Shown one piece after another: positions 1-8,051 of a stretch of DNA of 64,000 nt (positions are counted from its first letter, which is position 1; the number at the start of each line of letters is the position of its first letter). The position numbers and the translations under genes were made by a program. Under the pieces are notes generated by a model. That model was not told where the DNA came from and did no database searches. It worked only from the letters and a program-made list of their open reading frames with translations. Origin of the DNA: JASHPR01 sp963749145 (GTDB taxonomy: Bacteria > Actinomycetota > Actinomycetes > Streptosporangiales > Streptosporangiaceae); NCBI GenBank assembly GCA_963749145.1, contig CAVVLN010000001.1:310001-374000 (forward strand), in the 5' to 3' direction.

Positions 1-470
1 CGTTCGGGCCTGCGTTCGTGTACGAGACCGCGCGGGCGCGCTGGCGGCTGGCCGAGGCGCTGGCCGAGGCGGGCCGCCGCGAGGAGGCCCAGCGGGAACT
101 GCTGCTCGCCGCCGAGGCCGCCGACCGGCTCGGCGCCCGGCCGCTGCGCGCGGCCCTGGCCGACCTGGCCCGCCGGGCCCGGCTGGCCGACCACGCCGCC
201 CCGGCCGCGGGCCGCGGCGGCGCCCGGCCCGGCGGGGCGGCGGCCCGCGATCCGCTGGCCGGCCTGACCGAGCGGGAGGTCGAGGTGCTGCGACTGCTCG
301 CGGCCGGGCACAGCAACCGGGAGATCGCCGCCGAGTTGTTCATCGCGACCAAGACCGCCAGCGTGCACGTCTCCAACATCCTGGCCAAGCTGGGCGCGGC
401 CAGCCGGACCGAGGCGGCGGCGATCGCGCACGCGCAGGGCGTCGGCCTGCCGGCGCCGCGCGGTCGCTGA
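1..470 (+). CDS. LuxR-family transcriptional regulator, C-terminal part (5' end outside window)
   Basis: The reading frame is open to the left edge, so this is the 3' end of a longer gene. The visible part begins with Ala/Arg-rich helices (LAEALAEAGRREEAQ, roughly residues 10-60) that look like the TPR-like helical repeats of large LuxR/LAL ATPase regulators. A low-complexity Ala/Gly/Arg linker follows, then a canonical LuxR helix-turn-helix (LTEREVEVLRLLAAGHSN, then KTASVHVSNILAKLG) that would bind promoter DNA. The gene ends with TGA at 468-470, 34 bp before the next gene. The HTH is certain. Membership of the large ATP-binding LAL class is inferred from the upstream helices only, because the ATPase and sensor part are not in the window. 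Confidence 0.88.
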   Translation, partial: FGPAFVYETARARWRLAEALAEAGRREEAQRELLLAAEAADRLGARPLRAALADLARRARLADHAAPAAGRGGARPGGAAARDPLAGLTEREVEVLRLLAAGHSNREIAAELFIATKTASVHVSNILAKLGAASRTEAAAIAHAQGVGLPAPRGR

Positions 471-504
471 GCCGGCCGGCCGCCGCCGTCCAGACGGGAG
501 CAGC

Positions 505-1470
505 GTGGGCCTGCCGCGGGCATCCTCCGATGCCGTGCTGTTCACCACCTACAACGTGCTGAACCTGTTCGCCGACGACTCGGCCGCCGGGCGCGAGCAC
601 TACGGGCTGGTGACAGAGACGATCCAGGCGCTGCGGCCCGACGTGCTGGCCGTCCAGGAGATCCGCGCCCCGGACGAGCCGGCGGCGGCGCTGCGGCTGC
701 GCCGGCTGGCCAGCGACACCGGGATGTGCTGCCTGGTGCCGCAGCCCGGCGGCGAGGACCGCGCCGCGCTGGCCCTGGGCGCGCACGGCTACCACTGCGG
801 CCTGATGTGGCGCCCCGGCATCGAGCCGGTGCCCGGGTCGCTTCGCGCCCACGGCGCCCGGTCGTTCTGGCACTCGCTGGCCTGGGCCGACCTGACGGTC
901 CGGCCCGGCGTCACCGTGCGGCACGCGGCACACCACGCGACCCCGTTCGGCCGGGGGCTGCGGGCCGACCAGAACGAGGTGCTCGTGGCGCTGCTGACCC
1001 GCCCGCCCGGGGGGCCGCCGGTGCTGGTCGGGGCCGACTGGAACACCGAGTGCGCGGACCGGGTCCGGGACGAGGCCACCGGGGCCTGGGTGCTCTACGA
1101 GCCCGGCGATCCCTTTGCCGCGGCCGACTGGTCGGACAACATGATCTTTCACTGCGAGTGGGACTACGACCAGCAGGGCCGCCGGCGGCACCGCGCCGAC
1201 CGGCACCCCGGCGACGTGCTGTGGTCGGGCGGGCTCTACGACGCCGCGGCCGCCCTGCGCGCGCCCTGGCAGCCGACCTTCGGCCACGACCTGGCCGACC
1301 CGGCCGCGGCGGGCGGGGTGCGCCGCCGCATCGACGGGGTCCGGGTGACCCGGCCCGTGCTGCCGGCGCTGCGCGCCCACCACGTCGACGACTCCGAACG
1401 GGCCCGCCGTGCCTCCGACCACCTCCCGGTCACCGTGCAGTACGCGGCCTCAGCGCTGGCCGGGGGCTGA
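505..1470 (+). CDS. Endonuclease/exonuclease/phosphatase-fold hydrolase
   Basis: A 321-residue protein of the EEP (DNase I-like) superfamily, which hydrolyses phosphodiester or phosphate bonds with a divalent metal. Visible family motifs are the N-terminal TYNVLNLF strand, the metal-ligand glutamate in VLAVQEI (near residue 52), the GADWNTE segment carrying catalytic Asp/Asn, and the C-terminal SDHLPV with the conserved Asp-His pair. No signal peptide or membrane segment is seen, so a cytoplasmic location is likely. The GTG start at 505 follows a purine-rich GGGAG about 6 bases upstream. The substrate (DNA, phosphoinositide-like lipid or other) cannot be told from sequence. It is not obviously coupled to its neighbours. 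Confidence 0.85.
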   Translation: MGLPRASSDAVLFTTYNVLNLFADDSAAGREHYGLVTETIQALRPDVLAVQEIRAPDEPAAALRLRRLASDTGMCCLVPQPGGEDRAALALGAHGYHCGLMWRPGIEPVPGSLRAHGARSFWHSLAWADLTVRPGVTVRHAAHHATPFGRGLRADQNEVLVALLTRPPGGPPVLVGADWNTECADRVRDEATGAWVLYEPGDPFAAADWSDNMIFHCEWDYDQQGRRRHRADRHPGDVLWSGGLYDAAAALRAPWQPTFGHDLADPAAAGGVRRRIDGVRVTRPVLPALRAHHVDDSERARRASDHLPVTVQYAASALAGG

Positions 1471-1472
1471 CG

Positions 1473-2289
1473 GTGGTCACGTTCGAGCAGCTCGCGGCCG
1501 AGGCGCTGGCGGCGCCGTGGATGCCAACCCGACGGCCCGGTCGGTGAGCGCCGTGATGGCCTACTCCCAGGCTCACGGCATGGTCAACCAGTGGGACTTC
1601 CTGACCGGCTCGCTGCCGCGGCTGCAGGCGGTGTGGAAGGCCTACCACATCTACGTGCAGATCGAGAAGGGCCAGATCGATCACACGCCCGCGCTGTACG
1701 TGATCGACCAGCAGGGCCGGGAGCGGGAGATCTACCTGACCTCGATGGCCTACGCCAGCGTCGGCCAGGAGGCGCAGGTCCTGGCGGCCGAGACGCCTCG
1801 CTGATGCCCGGCCACCCGACGCTGCCCCGGCAGAGCTCCCTGTCCTACATCGACGGGATCAGCCCGGCGTCGCGCACTATGCTGAGCGCGGTGCCGTCCG
1901 GCTCGGTCACCCTGGGACCGGGGCAGCCGCGGCTGGTGATGTTCTTCGCCACCTGGCTGAGCGAGACCTCCGACCTGCGTGCCGAGCTGACCGGGCTCAA
2001 CGCGTACGCAAGGGCCGCCCGCGGTGCCGGGCTGCCCCCGCTGGTCGCCGTGGACGAGGCGGTCAGCGAACCGTCCCCGGACGCGGCCCGGGCCTATCTG
2101 CAGCACCTCGGCCAGCCGCTGAGCTACCCGGTGGCGCTGGACACGACCGGCCGGCTCGCCGACGGGTACGGAGTCCAGGACCAGCCGTGGTTCGTGCTGA
2201 CCTCGGCCTCGGGCAAGATCGTTTGGAGCCACGACGGCTGGCTCCCGGTCTCGGCCCTGGAGGCCGCGGCCCGCAAGGCCGCGCCCTAG
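1473..2289 (+). pseudogene. Decayed SCO1/SenC-redoxin fusion gene
   Basis: Three reading-frame pieces together resemble the actinobacterial SCO1/SenC protein with a C-terminal thioredoxin-like domain. From about 1515 to 1804 the frame gives VDANPTARS, WDFLTGSLPRLQAVWKAY and DHTPALYVIDQQG, the second half of a SCO copper-chaperone fold. The frame then closes (AAETPR, TGA at 1802-1804) exactly where a one-base deletion would account for the break, because the next frame continues LMPGHPTLP as expected of the fused redoxin domain. The first half of the SCO domain, with the CxxxC copper site, is missing: only a short out-of-frame stub (VTFEQLAAEAL) precedes. The sequence shows the frame breaks. 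That this was one fused gene is inferred from family knowledge. Confidence 0.6.
1804..2289 (+). CDS. Thioredoxin-like (redoxin/TlpA-fold) domain, probable 3' fragment of the broken SCO fusion
   Basis: An open frame of 161 residues starts at the ATG that overlaps the preceding TGA (TGATG). It reads as a redoxin fold: RLVMFFATWLSETSDLRAEL in the position of the usual thioredoxin active site, a Pro-rich segment, then VQDQPWFVLTSASGKIVW containing the expected cis-Pro region. The redox-active CxxC is absent (the ATWLSET position has no cysteines), which is usual for this fused C-terminal domain. It has no signal peptide of its own, whereas SCO proteins are exported, supporting the view that it is a remnant of the larger gene rather than an independent enzyme. 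Expression through the TGATG overlap is possible but unproven. Confidence 0.5.
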   Translation: MPGHPTLPRQSSLSYIDGISPASRTMLSAVPSGSVTLGPGQPRLVMFFATWLSETSDLRAELTGLNAYARAARGAGLPPLVAVDEAVSEPSPDAARAYLQHLGQPLSYPVALDTTGRLADGYGVQDQPWFVLTSASGKIVWSHDGWLPVSALEAAARKAAP

Positions 2290-2332
2290 CCGGGCGGCGG
2301 CCGGGCCGAGGCGCCGCAGCCGCCAGCCGCAA

Positions 2333-2408
2333 CCGTGCGGCCATCCCGTCACCGTGCGGTCATCCCGTCACCGTGCGGTCATCCCGTCACCGCGCGGCCA
2401 GCCCGACG
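2333..2408. repeat. 19-bp tandem repeat, about four copies
   Basis: Three near-perfect head-to-tail copies of ccgtgcggtcatcccgtca start at 2333, 2352 and 2371. A degenerate fourth copy starts at 2390. The array lies in the 178-bp gap between the redoxin remnant and the AlkB-like gene. No protein is encoded and no function is evident. Confidence 0.85.
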
Positions 2409-2455
2409 CTGCGTGGCCAGCTCCGCCGGAATCGAACAGGTTTTTGAGCCTGAGA

Positions 2456-2461
2456 TAGTAT
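2456..2461 (+). promoter_or_regulatory. Possible -10 element of a leaderless promoter for the AlkB-like gene
   Basis: TAGTAT stands 6 bases before the ATG at 2468 in one of the few A/T-rich spots upstream, and no Shine-Dalgarno sequence is seen between it and the start. This layout fits a leaderless transcript, common in actinobacteria. No convincing -35 element accompanies it. Confidence 0.35.
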
Positions 2462-2467
2462 CGGCCC

Positions 2468-3097
2468 ATGACGCGTGAGCTGCAGGGCTCCCTGCTGGAC
2501 CTGGGCCGCGCCGAGGGCCCCGGCCCGCTCGGCGCGGCGGTGCGGCGCGCCACGCTCACCGACGGGGCCTGGATCGATGTCCGGCCGGGGTGGATCGGCG
2601 GGGCGGACGCGCTGTTCACCCGGCTGGCCGAGACCGTGCCCTGGCGGGCCGAGCGGCGGCACATGTACGACCGGGTCGTCGACGTGCCCCGGCTGCTGTG
2701 TTTCTACGGCGAGGGGGAGCCGCTGCCCGATCCCATGCTCGACGACGCCAGGCGGGCCCTCGACGAGCACTACGCAGCCGAACTCGGCGAGCCGTTCGTC
2801 ACCGCCGGGCTGTGCCTGTACCGGGACGGCCGGGACAGCGTCGCCTGGCACGGCGACACGATCGGGCGCGGCAGCACCCACGACACGATGGTCGCGATCG
2901 TCTCGCTCGGCGCGCCCCGCCCGCTGCTGCTGCGCCCGCGCGGCGGCGGCGCGGCGCTGCGCCACGACCTCGGGCACGGCGACCTGCTGGTGATGGGCGG
3001 AAGCTGCCAGCGCACCTGGGAGCACGCGATACCCAAGACCGCGCGAGCGACCGGACCCAGGATCAGCGTCCAGTTCCGCCCCCGGGACGTGCGCTAG
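2468..3097 (+). CDS. AlkB-like 2-oxoglutarate/Fe(II)-dependent dioxygenase
   Basis: A 209-residue protein of the AlkB family, which oxidatively removes alkyl groups from damaged DNA or RNA bases using Fe(II), O2 and 2-oxoglutarate. The iron triad is visible: His128 and Asp130 in WHGD, and His186 in TWEHAIPK. The 2-oxoglutarate-binding arginine and the second conserved arginine appear in GPRISVQFRPR near the C-terminus. LCLYRDGRDSVAWHGD matches the family core. The length is typical of the stand-alone actinobacterial type. The gene converges on the next one, and the two stop codons overlap by 4 bp (3094-3097). Repair specificity (1-methyladenine, 3-methylcytosine or others) is not readable from the sequence. 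Confidence 0.88.
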   Translation: MTRELQGSLLDLGRAEGPGPLGAAVRRATLTDGAWIDVRPGWIGGADALFTRLAETVPWRAERRHMYDRVVDVPRLLCFYGEGEPLPDPMLDDARRALDEHYAAELGEPFVTAGLCLYRDGRDSVAWHGDTIGRGSTHDTMVAIVSLGAPRPLLLRPRGGGAALRHDLGHGDLLVMGGSCQRTWEHAIPKTARATGPRISVQFRPRDVR

Positions 3098-4017
3098 CTC
3101 AGGGCCGGGGCCAGCGCGTCGAGGATTTCGGCCGCGCGGGCGGTGGCCGCGCCCGGCTCCACCTCGGGCGAGCCCACCTGCGGGTCCCAGTTCAGGTCGT
3201 AGAAGATCTCGGTGACGCCCTGGGTGCCCAGCCAGGCGGTGTCCTCGCGGATCTGGTCCGGGCGGCCGGACAGCAGCATCCGGCTGCCCCCGGGGCCCGC
3301 CACCTCGGCGCCGGCCCGGACTACGCCGCGGCAGACGATGCGCACCGCGTCCGGGTCCCGCCCGGCCTCGGCGGCGGCCGCGCGGATGACCCCCGTCCCC
3401 TCGGCGATCCGGGACAGGTCAGTCCGGCTGGAGGTCACCCAGCCGTCCGCGATCCGGCCCGCGCGCTCCAGCGCCGGGCGGGCCAGGCCGCCGAGCAGGA
3501 CCGGGGGACCGCCGGGCCGCACCGGCTTGGGCGCGACCCGCCCGCGGGGGATCTGGTAGAACTCGCCGGCGAACTCGGCGACCGGGTCGGTCCACAGGTG
3601 GCGAAGTACCGCGACGTACTCAGCGGCCCGCGCGCCGCGGCGGGCCATGGACGCGCCGACGGCGGCGAACTCCTCCGGCATCCAGCCGATGCCGAGGCCG
3701 AGGTCGAGGCGGCCGCCGGACAGGATGTCCACCGTGGCCGCCTGCTTGGCCAGGTAGGCGGGGGCCACGAACGGCAGGTTGACCACGGCGACGCCGAGCC
3801 TGATCGTCGAGGTGCCGGCCGCCGCGTAGGCCAGCGCGGCCATGGGGTCGAGCACGCTCTGGTACACCGGGTCCATGCCGGAGCCCTCGGGGACCAGCAG
3901 CCGCTGGAAGCTCCACAGCGACGCGTAGCCCGCCTGCTCGGCGCGGGCGGCGAAGCTAGCCAGATTCTCCGGGGTAGCCCAGGCCCCCGACACCGGCGCG
4001 CCAAATCCGATTCTCAT
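3094..4017 (-). CDS. LLM-class F420-dependent oxidoreductase
   Basis: A 307-residue bacterial-luciferase-like (LLM) TIM-barrel protein. The N-terminus MRIGFGAPVSGAWATPENL and the segments GYASLWSFQRLL, LDLGLGIGWMPEEF and PPVLLGGLARPALER are typical of actinobacterial F420-dependent members (TIGR03619-like), which use F420 or FMN to reduce or oxygenate organic substrates. It is cytoplasmic with no signal peptide. The ATG at 4017 is followed upstream by a G/C-rich spacer shared with the divergent gene at 4215. The substrate is unknown. F420 rather than FMN is inferred from the actinobacterial setting. Confidence 0.86.
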   Translation of the reverse strand: MRIGFGAPVSGAWATPENLASFAARAEQAGYASLWSFQRLLVPEGSGMDPVYQSVLDPMAALAYAAAGTSTIRLGVAVVNLPFVAPAYLAKQAATVDILSGGRLDLGLGIGWMPEEFAAVGASMARRGARAAEYVAVLRHLWTDPVAEFAGEFYQIPRGRVAPKPVRPGGPPVLLGGLARPALERAGRIADGWVTSSRTDLSRIAEGTGVIRAAAAEAGRDPDAVRIVCRGVVRAGAEVAGPGGSRMLLSGRPDQIREDTAWLGTQGVTEIFYDLNWDPQVGSPEVEPGAATARAAEILDALAPALS

Positions 4018-4214
4018 GCCCGCAGGCTATCGCCGCGCCGCCGGCCCGCCCTCCGGCCCCGCCCGCCGCCATCCGCCGGGCCCCCGCGCCCGCCGCCCCG
4101 CCCCTGCCCCGCCGCGGGCCTACCCCCCCGCCGCGGGGCCTACCCCGCCCCGCCGCGCGCCGGGCCCGCCTGGCAATCTAGGGATCCATCCGCCCCTCGA
4201 GAACGGAGCCTCCC
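4018..4214. other. Low-complexity G/C-rich divergent intergenic region
   Basis: About 200 bp between two divergent genes, dominated by runs of CCGCC and GCCCC. I see no coding frame, no clear -10/-35 pair and only a weak purine stretch (GAACGGAG) that serves as ribosome site for the gene at 4215. Confidence 0.5.
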
Positions 4215-5000
4215 TTGGAGCAAGACCCTCGGGCCTGGATCGCGGTCCTGCGCAACTCCCACGAGCGGCTGGCGTCGGTGGTCGCGCCGCTGACCCCCGA
4301 GCAGCTGCGCGGGCCCTCGTACTGCTCCGACTGGACCGTGGCCCAGGTGCTGTCCCACGTCGGCAGCGGAGCCGAGATCGCGCTGATGATGCTGCCCGCC
4401 GCGCTCGGCCGGGCCGAGCCGCCGGGCCGGGACTCGTTCCAGCCGATCTGGGACACCTGGAACGCCAAGAGCCCGGACGAGCAGGCGGCCGACGGTCTCA
4501 GCGTCGACGAGAAGCAGGTGCAGGCGCTGGAGAAGCTCAGCGACGACGAGCTGGCCTCGGTGAGCTTCCAGTTCTTCGGGATGACCCTGGACAGCGTCGG
4601 GATGATCAGGCTCCGGCTGGGCGAGCACGCGATGCACACCTGGGACGTCGCGGTCAGCCAGGACCCGGCCGCGCGGGTCTCCGGCGACGCGGTGGCGCTG
4701 CTGATCGACAACGTGCCGCAGTTCCTGGCCCCGCGGCTCGGCCGGGTCCCGGACGAGCCGTTCAGGACACATATCCGGGCGACCGACCCCGACCGTGATT
4801 ACCTGCTGATCGCGGCGGATCCGGTGAGCATGCCGGACTGGCCGGGCGACGGCGGCGGGGCAGACGGCGAGGTCCGCATGCCGTCGGAGGCGCTGCTGCG
4901 GCTGGCCTACGGGCGGATGGATCCCGGGCACACGCCGGGCGAGGTCGAGGCCGATCCGGCCATCCTGGACCGGCTGCGCCGGGTCTTCCCCGGCTTCTGA
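4215..5000 (+). CDS. Maleylpyruvate isomerase family mycothiol-dependent enzyme (MDMPI/DinB-like)
   Basis: A 261-residue protein of the TIGR03083/MDMPI group. The four-helix DinB-like N-terminal half is evident from LRNSHERLASVVAPLTPEQL, SDWTVAQVLSHVGSGAE and later EHAMHTWDVAVSQDP, where the histidines correspond to the metal-binding positions of the fold. The C-terminal half holds the alpha/beta MDMPI_C-like part. Such proteins use mycothiol as cofactor or detoxify electrophiles, but most members have no proven substrate. The TTG start at 4215 is preceded by GAACGGAG at 4201-4208. It ends 4 bp before the convergent D-amino-acid oxidase gene. Confidence 0.82.
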   Translation: MEQDPRAWIAVLRNSHERLASVVAPLTPEQLRGPSYCSDWTVAQVLSHVGSGAEIALMMLPAALGRAEPPGRDSFQPIWDTWNAKSPDEQAADGLSVDEKQVQALEKLSDDELASVSFQFFGMTLDSVGMIRLRLGEHAMHTWDVAVSQDPAARVSGDAVALLIDNVPQFLAPRLGRVPDEPFRTHIRATDPDRDYLLIAADPVSMPDWPGDGGGADGEVRMPSEALLRLAYGRMDPGHTPGEVEADPAILDRLRRVFPGF

Positions 5001-5004
5001 CCGG

Positions 5005-5970
5005 CTAGCCGACGACGGCCGCCGTCACCTCCCCGGCGCAGCCCCAGGACAGGGTGACGCCCGCGCCGCCGTGGCCGTAGTTGTGCAGCAGCCGCCGCCC
5101 GTCCAGGCGCTCCTCCTCCAGCCGGACGCTCGGCCGCACCGGTCGCAGGCCGATGCGCTGCGCGGTGACCGCGACGCCGCGCAGCCGGGGCTCGATCGCC
5201 GCGCAGCCCCGCAGGATGCGCGCGGTGGTGCGGGGATCGGGCCCCAGGCTCCAGTTGCCGCTCTCCTCGGTTCCGCCCATCAGCACGATGTCGCCGTGCG
5301 GGAAGTAGTAGCTGAGGTCGTCGGGCGTCTCACCGACGCCGACGAAGAACTCGGTCAGGCCCGGATTATCCGCGATGATCACTTGCCCGCGGACCGGCAT
5401 CACGTCCGAATCCGGCACGAGCCGCCTCGCCCCGATCCCGGAGCAGTTGACGATGACCGGGGCGCCGGTGAATTCCGCCGCCCGGGCCAGCGAGGTGAAC
5501 GCCGCGGTGCGCAGCTCGCCGCCGGCCCGGGTCAGCCGGGCCAGCAGGTACTCGAGGTAGACCGACATCGAGACGGTGGGCACGGCGAGCCGCCAGCCGC
5601 CCGCAAAACCGGCCGGGAGCTCGGCGGGATCGCACGGCCTGGTGTTGTCGATGGCCGCGACCCAGTCGATGGGGTCGCTATGCTCGCTGCGCGTGGCCAT
5701 GACGCCGGTGGCCAGCTGCACGCCCGTGGCCGGGTCGCCGGCCAGCTCGGTCAGCCGGGCCAGGGTCTGCGCGCCCCACTTCTCGACCCGGTCGTCCATG
5801 CCGACGAGGTGCGGGCCCCAGACCGCCCCGGCTGCGGCGGACGTGGTTCGCGACGGACGGTCCGCGGCGGCGACGGTCACCGCGCACCCGGCCTCGGCCA
5901 GGCAGATCGCGGTGGTCAGGCCGGATACCCCGGCCCCGATTACCAGTACGTCGGGCGGCAAGCTGGTCAT
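5005..5970 (-). CDS. FAD-dependent D-amino-acid oxidase
   Basis: A 321-residue DAO-family flavoprotein oxidising D-amino acids to 2-oxo acids, ammonia and H2O2. The N-terminal dinucleotide-binding motif is clear (VLVIGAGVSGLTTAICLAEA, residues 9-28), as is the family signature near the end (LLHNYGHGGAGVTLSWG) that contacts FAD. GLRPVRPSVRLEEE carries the substrate-carboxylate arginine region. Length matches bacterial DAOs. No signal peptide is seen. Two genes away lies a D-aminoacid-neutral methyltransferase, so context does not narrow the substrate. A D-aminoacylase-like gene sits far away at 60.6 kb. Confidence 0.9.
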   Translation of the reverse strand: MTSLPPDVLVIGAGVSGLTTAICLAEAGCAVTVAAADRPSRTTSAAAGAVWGPHLVGMDDRVEKWGAQTLARLTELAGDPATGVQLATGVMATRSEHSDPIDWVAAIDNTRPCDPAELPAGFAGGWRLAVPTVSMSVYLEYLLARLTRAGGELRTAAFTSLARAAEFTGAPVIVNCSGIGARRLVPDSDVMPVRGQVIIADNPGLTEFFVGVGETPDDLSYYFPHGDIVLMGGTEESGNWSLGPDPRTTARILRGCAAIEPRLRGVAVTAQRIGLRPVRPSVRLEEERLDGRRLLHNYGHGGAGVTLSWGCAGEVTAAVVG

Positions 5971-6018
5971 AGGTCAGACCGTAACTCAGACACAAGCGCG
6001 GTAACCGGGAGGGATGTG

Positions 6019-6801
6019 GTGAGCACGACGTTCGCCGCGGGCGAGGAGCAGTGGCGGGCCCACCTGGGCTCGCTGCGCCAGGTGGTCCGGCAGGAACTGG
6101 TGACCCGCCAGCTGGCCGGGCACCTGGGGGACCGGCCCGGGGGCCGCGTGCTGGACGTGGGCTGCGGGCAGGGCACCCAGGCGTTGCGCCTGGCCCGCCG
6201 CGGCCATCTCGTGACCGGCCTGGACAGCTCGCCGTCCCTGCTGCAGGACCTGGATTTGGCGCGGCGCGCCGAGCCGCCCGAGGTCGCCGCGCGGGTGCGC
6301 CTGGTGCGCGGGGACGCGCTGAGCGCCGGCGGCCTGTTCGCGGCGGCCAGCTTCGACGTTGTGCTGTGTCACGGCGTGCTCATGTACCTGCCCGACCCGG
6401 GCCCGGTCCTGGCTGCGATCGCGCGCTTGACCGCGCCGGGCGGCCTGGTGTCCCTGCTCGTCCGCAACGGCGACGCGCTGGCCATGCGCCCCGGGCTGCA
6501 GGGCGACTGGGCGGCCGCTGCCGCCGCCTTCGACGGCTGCGGGTACCGGAACCGGCTGGGGGTGCAGGCCCGGGCCGATCGGCGCGCCGACCTCACCGCC
6601 GCCCTGGCGGCGCTCGGTCTTCGCGTTGAGTCCTGGTACGGGGTCCGGCTGTTCACCGACCAGGCCGGGGACGACGCGCCGGTGCCGGACGCGGACACGC
6701 TTCGGCTGCTGCTGGACTGCGAGGAGCGGGCCGGGCGCAGCGACCCGTACCGGGCCGTGGCCGCGCTGCTGCACGTGCTGGCCCGCTGCCCGGCGGGCTA
6801 G
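6019..6801 (+). CDS. Class I SAM-dependent methyltransferase
   Basis: A 260-residue methyltransferase. VLDVGCGQGTQALRLA is motif I, binding S-adenosylmethionine; GLDSSPSLL carries the acidic residue that holds the ribose; VRGDALSAGG and FDVVLCHGVLMYLPDP complete the Rossmann-like core, resembling the CmoM/SmtA-type small-molecule or tRNA methyltransferases. Two adjacent GTG codons (6016, 6019) could start it. 6019 is preferred because GGGAGGG ends 5 bases before it. It is divergent from the D-amino-acid oxidase gene (48-bp gap). The substrate is not predictable. The C-terminal 80 residues are Ala/Arg-rich and helical. Confidence 0.82.
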   Translation: MSTTFAAGEEQWRAHLGSLRQVVRQELVTRQLAGHLGDRPGGRVLDVGCGQGTQALRLARRGHLVTGLDSSPSLLQDLDLARRAEPPEVAARVRLVRGDALSAGGLFAAASFDVVLCHGVLMYLPDPGPVLAAIARLTAPGGLVSLLVRNGDALAMRPGLQGDWAAAAAAFDGCGYRNRLGVQARADRRADLTAALAALGLRVESWYGVRLFTDQAGDDAPVPDADTLRLLLDCEERAGRSDPYRAVAALLHVLARCPAG

Positions 6802-7188
6802 GCGTACCGCCGGCCAGCCGCAGCGGCCGCGGCTCGGCCCGGTCAGGGTGCCAGGCGCCCGCGCCCGCCACCCGCGCCCGCCACCCGCGCCGGCCACCCG
6901 CGCCCGCCACCCGCGCCCGCCAATAGTGTGGATGGCGCCGTCGCTGTCGCTGTAACCACAGCAGACTTCCGTCGATCTTGGCGAATCGCCCGTCCGGCAC
7001 CAGGAGGCCGGAGGTTATGCCCGATATGCGAGCCCTTGTGAATGGATTCGGCGGCCCGCCCCTTTTTGGTCAGCAGCATCTGGCGGTTAGAGCGTGTCCG
7101 AAGCCCGGCTGCGGTGTCCGGAAAGGCCGCCAACGTGAGTCGGGCGCCGCCGATGCCGGGCCAGCGGCCAGCCCGCGGCCGCTGCGCG
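6802..7188. other. Non-coding gap between convergent genes
   Basis: 387 bp between the stop of the methyltransferase and the stop of the sirtuin gene. It contains the 13-bp tandem array at 6861-6923. The rest shows no credible gene: the open frames present have shadow-type composition and no ribosome site. Confidence 0.5.
6861..6923. repeat. 13-bp tandem repeat, nearly five copies
   Basis: Units of gcgcccgccaccc start at 6861, 6874, 6887 (one C-to-G change), 6900 and 6913 (last copy incomplete). There are no unique spacers, so this is a simple minisatellite and not a CRISPR array. Confidence 0.85.
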
Positions 7189-7944
7189 CTAGACCGGGCT
7201 GGCGGCCAGTAGCTGGTCGGCGATCCTGGGCACGGCCTCGCCGATCGGCTCGCGGATGACGGCCGCCGCGGCCCGGTCGTAGGGCGTCGGGTCGCGGTTG
7301 ACGATGACCAGGCTCGCGCCCGTCTCGGTGGCGATCGCGCACAGCGAGGCGGCGGGCTCGACGGTCAGCGTGCTGCCGACGGCCAGGAGCAGGTCGCAGC
7401 GGGCGGCGCTGACGGCGGCCCGCTCGAACACCCGGGGATCCAGGGCCTGGCCGAACATGACCGTGGCCGACTTCAGGATCCCGCCGCACTGCCGGCACGG
7501 CGGGTCGTCCTCACCGGCCCGGACCCGGTCCAGCGCCTCGGCCATCGCGGTCCGGTCGCCGCAGCCGGTGCACACGACCCGGAACATCGTCCCGTGCAGT
7601 TCGACCACCCGCTCGGGCGGCGTCCCGGCCCGCTGGTGCAGCCCGTCGATGTTCTGGGTGATCACCTGGGTGTCGATCGCGCTGCGGGCCAGCCGGGCCA
7701 GGGCCAGGTGCGCCGGGTTGGGCTCGGCCGCCCAGGCCGGGTGGGCCAGCCGGTTCCGCCAGGAGCGCTGCCGGAGCCCGGGGTCGGCCATGTAGGCCTG
7801 ATAGGTGGACAGCTTCTCGGCGGCCGGGTTCTTCGTCCAGATGCCCTGCGGCCCGCGGAAGTCCGGGATGCCGGAGTCGGTGGAGATTCCGGCTCCCGTC
7901 AGCACGGCCACGGACGTGACCTGGTGCGCCCAGTCAGGTACCAC
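7189..7944 (-). CDS. NAD-dependent protein deacylase, Sir2 family
   Basis: A 251-residue sirtuin removing acyl groups from lysines with NAD. It shows the NAD-binding LTGAGISTDSGIPDFRG (from residue 15), TQNIDGLHQRAG, and the catalytic His117 in VELHGTM. The zinc site is complete: Cys125/Cys128 (CTGC) and Cys150/Cys153 (CRQC). AVGSTLTVEP is the second nucleotide-binding loop. I choose the GTG at 7944 because GAGGA stands 7 bases upstream. A TTG start at 7980 would only add a poorly conserved stretch. No Ala-Tyr-Arg desuccinylase signature is obvious, so plain deacetylase activity is the default inference. It is divergent from the phospholipase-like gene. Confidence 0.9.
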   Translation of the reverse strand: MVPDWAHQVTSVAVLTGAGISTDSGIPDFRGPQGIWTKNPAAEKLSTYQAYMADPGLRQRSWRNRLAHPAWAAEPNPAHLALARLARSAIDTQVITQNIDGLHQRAGTPPERVVELHGTMFRVVCTGCGDRTAMAEALDRVRAGEDDPPCRQCGGILKSATVMFGQALDPRVFERAAVSAARCDLLLAVGSTLTVEPAASLCAIATETGASLVIVNRDPTPYDRAAAAVIREPIGEAVPRIADQLLAASPV

Positions 7945-8051
7945 CGCCCCATCCTCGCCGGGGCTGGCGCGCGCACGCAAATGCGCCGTGGCCTATCGCG
8001 CCGGCTCGCTAACGCAGCACAATGATCCGGGCGAGGTTCGCGGAGGAGCCG

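Noticed and set aside
340..1422. Long minus-strand frame over the exonuclease/phosphatase gene
   Set aside because: Shadow frame (Gly/Pro/Arg/His/Val-rich) opposite a gene with clear EEP motifs.
6861..6923. Possible CRISPR-like repeat array
   Set aside because: 13-bp units abut directly with no spacers, and there are no cas genes in the window.
6978..7259. Short plus-strand frame in the gap before the sirtuin gene
   Set aside because: No ribosome site, low-complexity Arg/Pro/Ala end running antisense into the sirtuin gene.
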